Of a stretch of DNA of 5,111 nucleotides, positions 1 through 5,111 are shown piece after piece. The translations under genes were made by a program, and so were the position numbers. Origin of the DNA: an uncultured Verrucomicrobiota bacterium. GTDB lineage: Bacteria > Verrucomicrobiota > Verrucomicrobiae > Opitutales > Opitutaceae. The DNA is taken from the NCBI GenBank assembly GCA_946482165.1, contig CAMLQS010000358.1, positions 1 through 5,111 of the forward strand, given 5' to 3'. The notes under the pieces were generated by a model. The model was not told the DNA's origin. It searched no databases and saw only the letters and a list, made by a program, of their open reading frames with translations. Numbering within the stretch: the stretch's first letter is position 1; the number at the start of each line of letters is the position of its first letter.

Positions 1-1279
1 CTTGTTGCAGCAACAGCGCCCCGAGCGGCACCGCCAGCGGCGTCATGATGCTCCACTGGGCGAGCAGCCAGGTCGCCACCACCAGCACCAATACCACCAC
101 CAACCCCACCGCTCGCGCGAACATGGGCGTGCCGCGTTTTTCCAGCACCCAGCCAAGCGCCAGCCCAATCGCCAAAAATACCGCCAACACTAGCGCAAGC
201 GGCGCGTCCTTCCTGTAATCGCCCTTTAAGATGTTATCCAAGGCATTGAGATGAACCATCACCTTGGCGCTTTGCCCAAAAAGCGGACTCGGTCCGATGT
301 CGGTCAACCCGAGGGCGATCTGCCCGACCACCACGATCTTCCCTGCCGTTTGCGGCCAGGCCCCGATCTTCTCCCCGCTGAGATAGTGATTCATCAACGG
401 CTCATACAAATCCCAGTAACCGACAGAAGGGACGCCGGTTGGATTGTCCGTTCCCGCGCGTTCGTAGCGATAGTTGAGCCGATACTCGCCCGCCTCGTCC
501 AAGGGGATACGGGCCAGCAGCTCCGTCCCTCGGCGAATGACGAGTTCCTCTCCCGGGACCAACTCGACGGCGTCGTAACCGAGTCCCCAATACGTCAAAA
601 GCGTCTGCAAAACGAGCGTGGGAAAAACCTTTTTCCCCACCCGGACCACCAGAGGAACGCGACGCACCACTCCGTCCGAATCCACTCCGGCATCCAGAAA
701 CCCGATTCCCGCCGCTTCACGCAAGGCGGCAAGCGGGAGCTTGGCGCATCGTCGGTCGGGAAGCATCGCCAAGGCGGGGTTTTCACGCACGTCGGCTAGC
801 GCCGCCAGTTCCACCGTCGGCTCAGTGTCCGCGGTCAGCCCGGTTCCGGGCAGCGCCGGATCGGACATCGCGCCCAAGATCACCGGAAATTTCGCCGCCT
901 TCAGCCCGTCCGCGAAAGCCTGATCGATTTCCGGTTCGAAGTTGCGATCAATAAACAGAAGATCCCACGCCATCACGGCGGGTTTCGTCTCATTCGTGCG
1001 ACCCAGCCATTCGCTCAGCACGCCATGCACGGGTCGGGGAAAGGGCCACTGCCCCAGCCACTTCATGGACTCTTCGTCCACACCCACCAGCATCAGCGCC
1101 TCATGCGGCTTCGCCCCCGTGCCTTCACGAACCCTCAGCCGAGCGTCCTCCGCTTTCCACTCCAGCCCCTGCACGAAACCGAGCCGCGCCGCCCCCAGCC
1201 CCAGCCCGAAAATCGCCGCGGTCAGCAAAGCGCGCGTCCGCCAGTTCGAACCCAATTTTTGCCAGAGCCGGAAGGACAT
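1..1279 (-). CDS. CHASE2-domain transmembrane sensor protein, N-terminal part (3' end beyond window)
   Basis: The 426 visible codons have no stop and run off the left edge. Residues about 17-36 form a membrane segment. Residues about 37-356 match the CHASE2 extracytoplasmic sensor domain: LEWKAEDARLRVR (39-51), LVGVDEESMKWLGQWPFPR (64-82, like the family's IDexSLxxxGxWPWPR), AWDLLFID, GVDSDGVVRRVPL (198 onward, like the family's DxDGvvRrvpl), and GKIVVVGQIALGLTD (313-327) followed by VHLNALDNIL (342 onward). Membrane segments follow at about 361-379 and 389-407, with a third starting near 410 and cut by the edge. In this family the domain senses an unidentified signal outside the membrane and controls a C-terminal cytoplasmic output such as a nucleotide cyclase, histidine kinase or Ser/Thr kinase; that part is not visible. 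ATG at 1279 is chosen because it directly precedes the membrane segment. TTG at 1315 is an in-frame alternative. No Shine-Dalgarno sequence is seen. The domain call is firm; the output function is unknown. Confidence 0.93.
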   Translation of the reverse strand, partial: MSFRLWQKLGSNWRTRALLTAAIFGLGLGAARLGFVQGLEWKAEDARLRVREGTGAKPHEALMLVGVDEESMKWLGQWPFPRPVHGVLSEWLGRTNETKPAVMAWDLLFIDRNFEPEIDQAFADGLKAAKFPVILGAMSDPALPGTGLTADTEPTVELAALADVRENPALAMLPDRRCAKLPLAALREAAGIGFLDAGVDSDGVVRRVPLVVRVGKKVFPTLVLQTLLTYWGLGYDAVELVPGEELVIRRGTELLARIPLDEAGEYRLNYRYERAGTDNPTGVPSVGYWDLYEPLMNHYLSGEKIGAWPQTAGKIVVVGQIALGLTDIGPSPLFGQSAKVMVHLNALDNILKGDYRKDAPLALVLAVFLAIGLALGWVLEKRGTPMFARAVGLVVVLVLVVATWLLAQWSIMTPLAVPLGALLLQQ

Positions 1280-1378
1280 CCTCGCGACGTTGAAAACGAT
1301 TGTCAGAACGGCCAAGAGCGAAAACCTATAAGCTTCCCGGGTCGCTACCCTATTGCCCGCTTCACCTCGTTTCTTCCC
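1280..1378. promoter_or_regulatory. Divergent intergenic region, presumed to hold both promoters
   Basis: The 99 bases between the two start codons must serve divergent transcription unless either gene is read from further away. On the plus strand TTGTCA (1300-1305) and TATAAG (1327-1332) resemble -35 and -10 hexamers, but their 21-base spacing is too long for a standard promoter. On the minus strand GACAAT (1304-1299) is only a weak -10 match. No Shine-Dalgarno motif precedes the ATG at 1379. GCGAGG abuts the ATG at 1279 with no spacing, so it is unlikely to act as one. The region is the right place for promoters; the exact elements are uncertain. Confidence 0.35.
1331..1346. promoter_or_regulatory. 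Imperfect 16-base dyad, possible operator
   Basis: AGCTTCCCGGGTCGCT reads as AGC-nn-CCCGGG-nn-GCT, with 12 of 16 positions in two-fold symmetry. It lies in the divergent gap, directly after the TATAAG element, where a regulator could act on either gene. GC-rich palindromes of this size arise by chance in such DNA, so support is weak. Confidence 0.2.
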
Positions 1379-1450
1379 ATGCGCCTGCTCCGCCGCCCCC
1401 TCCTCGTTCTCGGTGCCGCCTGCACCCTTGTGGTTTCGCTCACCGGCCAA
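1379..1450 (+). other. Sec-type signal peptide of the FecR-domain protein
   Basis: The first 24 residues have a basic n-region (MRLLRR), a hydrophobic core (LLVLGAACTLVVSL) and a short polar end (TGQ), after which the FecR domain begins almost at once. Cleavage probably lies around residues 22-24, but the residues there do not form a clear AxA site. Cys15 sits inside the hydrophobic core, preceded by LGAA and followed by more hydrophobic residues, so a lipoprotein signal is less likely than ordinary signal peptidase cleavage. Confidence 0.8.
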
Positions 1451-4400
1451 ACCGTCCGCGTCCTCAGCGTCAGCGGCGAAGCCACCCTCCAAGCCCCGGG
1501 CGACGCCGCTCCGCGCGTCGTGAAAAAAGGCGACACCATCGTCGTCGGCACGAAAATCGTCACCGGCGAGGGCGCGCGCGTCATCCTTACCCCGCTGCCC
1601 GGAGTGAACTCGATCATCTCGCCGAAGTCCGAGATCGTCGTCGAGCGCGTCTCCATTTCCAACCCCGCCGGCGCCAAGACCGCCCTCCACTCCGCCGTCC
1701 TCGACCTCAAGACCGGCGCCGTCACCACCGACTTGAAACGCCAGGACGGCGTCGAGCTCGACTACGGCGTGCGCACCGCCCGCGGCCTCGCCGGCGCCCG
1801 CGGCACCACCTACACCGTCGGCATCGACGTCGCCGGCATCCAGGCGATCATCGTCGCCGACGGCACCATTTCCGTCACCCTCGCCGACGGTCGGACCGTC
1901 AGCCTCGTCCCCGGCCAGGTCTCCGTCACCCACCCGGACGGCAGCACCCAAACCGTCACTTCCGCGTCGCAACTTTCCACCGCCGACCAGGCTCTCGCCG
2001 AGGATTGGATCGAGGCCACCCTCGAAGCCCTCGCCGAGGCCGTCGAACAAGGCGTCGACATCGACCCCGCCGCGCTCGAAGACGCCATCCGCGCCGCCCA
2101 GGAACTCGGCATCGTCATCGACGCGGACGCCCAATCCCGCCTCGACCACGCGCGCGACCTCCTCGTCGAGCGTCGCATCCAGGCCCAGCTTGACATGAGC
2201 GGCTGGGACCCCGCCGGCTCCGCCCACGACCGCAACATCGTCACGGAGATCCAGCAGTCGCAGGAAGAGCCGCGCACCCCTCCCGTCGACCCCTACCTCC
2301 TAGCCCGCGAAGCCTACCGAGCCGGCCTCACCGGAGCCCGGCTCGCCGCCTTCGACGCCCTCCCCGAGGACGCCCAGCGCGCGCTCGTCACCACGAACGA
2401 ATCATCATTCACCTCCTACGGCCTCGATTCCTACGGAGAAGGCCAGTTCCGCCCCGCCACCGCCATTCGCTACGCCGGCAACCTCACCCCGCTCCAGCGC
2501 GCCGCGTTCATCGACCGCCCCGAGGATGTTCAGGATATCCTCGTCGCCCATCCCGCCGACATCGGCCTGCGCAACTATGCGCTGACCCTGAACTCGGTCG
2601 AATCCTACCCGGACCCCTTCCTCGTTTCGTATTTCCTCTCTCTCGGCTCCGGCCAGCGCAGCGCATTCCGCAATCTCGACACCGCTCGCCAAAGCCAGCT
2701 CGCCGATATCAACGATCCCGGCCTCACCACCTACGCCCTCGCCGCCGGCCGCACCACTTCGCAGGTCGATTACGCGATCAATCTGCCGTCGGAGACCCGC
2801 CCGCTCTTCTTCAGCTACCCGGCCAACGTCCAGTCCGTGCTGGTCGCCAATCCCGGCGACACCTCTCTCGCCAACTTCGCCTACGCCACCAACGAGGGAG
2901 GCGGTAATCTTCACAGCCACGCCGCCATCCTTCTCTACGCCAGCCTCGACGCAGTCGATCGCCCCCTCTTCGAAAGCCGCCCCGCCAACCTGCAGGAGAT
3001 CGCCGCCACGAACTCCGAGTTCGCCGTGCTTCTCCTCGCTCGCGACGCGAGCGAGGCCCTCCTCTACTCCGACGCCACGCTCGGCCATTACCTCACGCTG
3101 TCCGGCGCGCAAGTCCGCGAAGCCTACCTCGCGCGTCCCGGAGACGTCCGCGACCAGCTTGCCGCCGTCGCCAAGCCCGGCCTCACCGCCGCGGTCCTGA
3201 CCGGCGCGGCTTTCGAATCCACGCCCACCGACGGCGACCTCCGCCGCAACATCGGAGCCCTCCTCGCCCTCTCGCCCGAAAACCGGGCGCTCTTCGAGAC
3301 CTTCGCCGGCGGCCCCACTTACTCGAAGTTGAGATCAGCCCCCGGCCCCTACGACTGGAGCGACGCCGCCTGGACCCGCACCCGCAATTCCTTCACCGCT
3401 CTCCCTTCCGGCACGCAGAGCCGCATCATCAATCTCGGAGCCGCCGAAGGCCTCTTCGATTACAGCGCCACTTTCATCGAGTCGGCCTTCGGCGACTACG
3501 ACGCCACGCTCACCGCCGCGGCCCGCACCGCGATCAACGAAGCCGGCTGGGGACGCCACTTCGCCGATTACTTCGCCCGTGACGAATTCCGCGCCCTCCT
3601 CGCCGGCGCCGACGACTTCTCCGCCGGTCAGCGCGGCGTCATTCGCGAGTTTGGCATCTCCCCCTACGCCTTCTCCCAAATCAACGCCTACCCGACGGAG
3701 GGCTCCGTGCAAGCCGCCCGGCTCGAAGGCCCCGACCCCAAGGCCAACCTCGCCCACCTCGCCACGCTCTCGGTCGCGGATCGCTCGCTGCTCGCCAAGC
3801 TCTCCCCCGGCGATGGCATCCTCCTTCTCTACGGCCAAGGCCATTATGACGAGGGCAGCGAGACCTACGTCTACCCGACCTACGCCGAACTCATCTCCGA
3901 CGCGCTCACCCTCGCCCGCAGCTTCGACGCCGCCCAGCTCGATGCGCTTCGCGATCTGGATCTTGGCCATCAACTCCTCAGCCACGCCGCCCAGGGAACC
4001 ATCTACGTCGGCGACAGCCCCACGTCGGTGCGCGACCGCTTCGAATTCATCCTCGGCCTCTACTCCGGCCTCGACGCCTCGCAGCAGGAACTCGCGCGCG
4101 ACCTCGGCCTCTTCTCCTCCCTCTATCTCGGCGACCTCGACCTGAATGCCGACTCTGTCGGCTCCGCGCTCATCGCCCTCGCCAGCCTCGATCCGAAAAC
4201 CCGCGACTTCCTCGCCCACGAGCACACCGGCCTCCCGCTCTTCGACCTGGCCACCGGCGGCCAGACCTACTCCGTCTACTCTCTCTCCGCGATCGACAGC
4301 CTTCTCTCCGCGCTCTCCCTGGACGAACTCGCCACCCTGCGTGAACTCCGCCCCGGCTCCGCCCTCTTCTACGGCACCACGAGCGACGGCGGCCTTATCA

Positions 4401-5111
4401 GCTCCGCCGACCTGAAGGCCTTCCTCTCCTTCATCCGCAACGATCTAAACGACGGACAGCGCAACACCCTCAACGAGCTCGGCATCACCGGCGACCACAA
4501 CGAGCGCAAGGGTCTCTTCCTCGCCCACCACGAAGGCCTCGCCCGCCTCCTCCAAGCCTACGCCGAGCTCGATAAATCGGACGCCGATCCCGACGTCGGC
4601 AACCTGATGGTTCACACTCGCCAGCTCGACCTCTACAACGCCTACAACCGCACCTTTAATGGCCGCAGCTTCTTCTTCGCCTCCGATGACGGCTACTCCT
4701 ACACGATCTACGATGTGGCCTTTGTCTCTCCCGGAGATCTTTACATCGGCTCCGTCCGCAACCTCGTGCTTTTCCGCTCAAGTGCCGAGCAACCCATTAC
4801 CTTTCAGGTTCCCGGCGACCGCGAACACGACATCTATCTCCGTGCGTCCACCCTCATCGACCTGAACGGCGTCGCCTTCGCCGAGCGCGCCCGTGCCATC
4901 AAGATGGAGGCCGCCGAGATCAACCTCAGCAACCTCGACTTCCCCGAGGGCACCGTTGTCTCCCTCAACTCCGAGCTCGGCGGCATGGGCACGAACAACC
5001 GCTACCCGAACTTCGACGGCACCCGGATTCCCGGTCGCGTGAACTTCCTCTTAAAAGTCTCCTACGGCGGCGCGCAAAACATCATGAACAGCGAGGGCAC
5101 CTTCGACCTCC
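1379..5111 (+). CDS. Large exported FecR-domain protein with helical repeat array (3' end beyond window)
   Basis: The frame is open for 1244 codons and has no stop before the right edge. Layout: signal peptide (1-24); FecR-like beta-rich domain (about 26-181) with VVGTKIVTGEGARVIL, LDLKTGAV, the hallmark TARGLAGARGTTYTV (133-147) and a closing ADGRTVSLVPGQ; a charged, Ala/Glu-rich helical linker (about 202-273); about 16 diverged helical repeats (317-1031); and a beta-rich module (about 1094 to the edge) containing NLSNLDFPEGTVVSLNSELG. No cysteine is seen after residue 15, as is common in exported proteins. It has no anti-sigma segment or internal membrane helix, so it is not a classic FecR iron-signalling regulator. 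It is probably periplasmic or surface-exposed; its function is unknown. It is divergent from the CHASE2 sensor gene, which suggests a partnership (inference). Codon use strongly favours C-ending codons. ATG at 1379 is chosen because it begins a textbook signal peptide. No Shine-Dalgarno sequence precedes it; the upstream bases are pyrimidine-rich. Confidence 0.9.
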   Translation, partial: MRLLRRPLLVLGAACTLVVSLTGQTVRVLSVSGEATLQAPGDAAPRVVKKGDTIVVGTKIVTGEGARVILTPLPGVNSIISPKSEIVVERVSISNPAGAKTALHSAVLDLKTGAVTTDLKRQDGVELDYGVRTARGLAGARGTTYTVGIDVAGIQAIIVADGTISVTLADGRTVSLVPGQVSVTHPDGSTQTVTSASQLSTADQALAEDWIEATLEALAEAVEQGVDIDPAALEDAIRAAQELGIVIDADAQSRLDHARDLLVERRIQAQLDMSGWDPAGSAHDRNIVTEIQQSQEEPRTPPVDPYLLAREAYRAGLTGARLAAFDALPEDAQRALVTTNESSFTSYGLDSYGEGQFRPATAIRYAGNLTPLQRAAFIDRPEDVQDILVAHPADIGLRNYALTLNSVESYPDPFLVSYFLSLGSGQRSAFRNLDTARQSQLADINDPGLTTYALAAGRTTSQVDYAINLPSETRPLFFSYPANVQSVLVANPGDTSLANFAYATNEGGGNLHSHAAILLYASLDAVDRPLFESRPANLQEIAATNSEFAVLLLARDASEALLYSDATLGHYLTLSGAQVREAYLARPGDVRDQLAAVAKPGLTAAVLTGAAFESTPTDGDLRRNIGALLALSPENRALFETFAGGPTYSKLRSAPGPYDWSDAAWTRTRNSFTALPSGTQSRIINLGAAEGLFDYSATFIESAFGDYDATLTAAARTAINEAGWGRHFADYFARDEFRALLAGADDFSAGQRGVIREFGISPYAFSQINAYPTEGSVQAARLEGPDPKANLAHLATLSVADRSLLAKLSPGDGILLLYGQGHYDEGSETYVYPTYAELISDALTLARSFDAAQLDALRDLDLGHQLLSHAAQGTIYVGDSPTSVRDRFEFILGLYSGLDASQQELARDLGLFSSLYLGDLDLNADSVGSALIALASLDPKTRDFLAHEHTGLPLFDLATGGQTYSVYSLSAIDSLLSALSLDELATLRELRPGSALFYGTTSDGGLISSADLKAFLSFIRNDLNDGQRNTLNELGITGDHNERKGLFLAHHEGLARLLQAYAELDKSDADPDVGNLMVHTRQLDLYNAYNRTFNGRSFFFASDDGYSYTIYDVAFVSPGDLYIGSVRNLVLFRSSAEQPITFQVPGDREHDIYLRASTLIDLNGVAFAERARAIKMEAAEINLSNLDFPEGTVVSLNSELGGMGTNNRYPNFDGTRIPGRVNFLLKVSYGGAQNIMNSEGTFDL
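1454..1921 (+). other. FecR-like domain coding segment
   Basis: Residues about 26-181 carry the pattern of the FecR domain family (Pfam FecR): a strand-rich stretch with GDTIVVGTKIVTGEGARV, a 'proline/serine strand' equivalent at ISPKSEIVVERVSI, a KTGAV turn, then TARGLAGARGTTYTV and IIVADGTISVTLADGR. In iron-transport FecR the domain is part of a sigma-factor regulator. In stand-alone exported proteins like this one the domain's ligand is not established, so no function is assigned. Confidence 0.85.
2327..4471 (+). repeat. Array of about 16 diverged protein repeats (35-57 residues each)
   Basis: A nine-residue anchor, roughly L-[STD]-x-x-[QDT]-R-x-x-[FL], recurs at residues 317, 369, 422, 469, 523, 574, 631, 675, 711, 747, 797, 849, 898, 937, 979 and 1023. 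Examples are LTPLQRAAF (369), LGSGQRSAF (422), LPSETRPLF (469), LDAVDRPLF (523), LSPENRALF (631), LSVADRSLL (797), LDPKTRDFL (937) and LNDGQRNTL (1023). Spacings range from 36 to 57 residues, averaging about 47. The anchor looks like a helix N-cap plus an amphipathic helix. The repeats are protein-level only; the DNA copies are too diverged to look like tandem DNA repeats. The copies at 574, 675, 711 and 849 are the weakest. The array probably forms an elongated alpha-solenoid-like or alpha/beta scaffold (inference). Confidence 0.7.
4658..5111 (+). other. Beta-rich C-terminal module of the FecR-domain protein (incomplete)
   Basis: From about residue 1094 the sequence changes from Leu/Ala-rich helix to strand-rich, Asn/Gly/Ser-containing sequence: RSFFFASDDGYSYTIYDVAF, then GDLYIGSVRNLVLFRSS, LIDLNGVAFAERARAIKMEA, INLSNLDFPEGTVVSLNSEL and a YPNFDGTRIPGRVNFLLKVSY stretch (positions 1209-1229, key residues Y, P, N, F, G, R, V, N, F). 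The short alternating-hydrophobic rungs suggest a beta-helix or beta-sandwich. I recall similar endings in large exported proteins of Verrucomicrobiota, but cannot confirm this here. The true C-terminus lies beyond the window, so an anchoring or sorting signal could still follow. Confidence 0.5.

Noticed and set aside
251..799. Plus-strand open frame of 182 codons on the left side
   Set aside because: It is antisense to the CHASE2 coding region, whose motifs are continuous in the minus-strand frame through this interval.
1412..1432. Lipoprotein signal around Cys15 (LGAAC)
   Set aside because: The residues before the cysteine do not fit the usual lipobox at -3, and the hydrophobic core continues after it, so the cysteine is more likely inside the signal helix.
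1379..1921. Classic FecR iron-dicitrate sigma regulator
   Set aside because: The protein has a cleavable-looking signal peptide and no cytoplasmic anti-sigma segment, and no sigma factor or TonB-dependent receptor gene is visible. Only the FecR domain itself is supported.
1300..2193. Plus-strand open frame of 297 codons, extremely Arg/His/Pro-rich
   Set aside because: It is a phase-shifted reading of the signal peptide and FecR coding region. The composition is typical of a shadow frame in GC-rich DNA.
2327..2353. LTxxQ motif suggesting a Spy/CpxP-type chaperone
   Set aside because: LTPLQ-like strings occur only as part of the wider repeat anchor, and the protein's size and architecture do not resemble the small Spy/CpxP family.
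2405..3112. Long open frame on the minus strand (235 codons), rich in Gly, Val and Glu
   Set aside because: It lies wholly antisense to the repeat-bearing gene. The C-ending codons of the real gene remove stops from this frame, and the product has no recognisable domain.
3335..4225. Long open frame on the minus strand (296 codons)
   Set aside because: It is also antisense to the large gene, with low-complexity Gly/Glu/Val composition expected from reading C-rich coding DNA backwards. The plus-strand frame has a signal peptide, a FecR domain and continuous repeats across this stretch.
1..5111. CRISPR array, tRNA or rRNA genes, insertion sequence ends
   Set aside because: No short direct repeats with regular spacers, no tRNA-like cloverleaf, no rRNA-like stretch and no transposase or terminal inverted repeats were seen. 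Nearly all the sequence is accounted for by two coding frames.

Overview
The window is high-GC bacterial DNA holding two protein genes transcribed away from each other, both cut by the window edges. They are separated by a 99-base gap. The gene content and style suggest a member of the Verrucomicrobiota, perhaps Opitutaceae: a CHASE2 sensor paired with a very large secreted FecR-domain protein, a characteristic beta-rich C-terminal module, high GC and no Shine-Dalgarno sequences. This placement rests on recollection of similar proteins, not on a search.

Left (1-1279, minus strand): the N-terminal 426 residues of a CHASE2-domain membrane sensor. It has one N-terminal membrane segment, a complete extracytoplasmic CHASE2 domain and two or three membrane segments after it. 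The cytoplasmic output domain (cyclase, kinase, phosphatase or other) would lie beyond base 1 and cannot be identified here.

Middle (1280-1378): the divergent intergenic region. It carries weak promoter-like hexamers and a 16-base imperfect dyad. Neither start codon has a recognisable ribosome binding site.

Right (1379-5111, plus strand): one uninterrupted open frame of at least 1244 codons that runs off the window. It encodes an exported protein with a signal peptide, a FecR domain, a charged helical linker, a long array of about 16 diverged helical repeats, and a beta-rich C-terminal module. Apart from one cysteine in the signal peptide, I see no cysteine in it. The repeat array is the least explained part of the window.

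Working hypothesis: the CHASE2 sensor domain and the secreted FecR/repeat protein face the same compartment, and their genes share a regulatory gap. The exported protein could therefore be a partner or ligand-presenting component of the sensor. This is inferred from layout only. The many long open frames in other phases and on the opposite strand of the right-hand gene are by-products of its strong C-ending codon bias.
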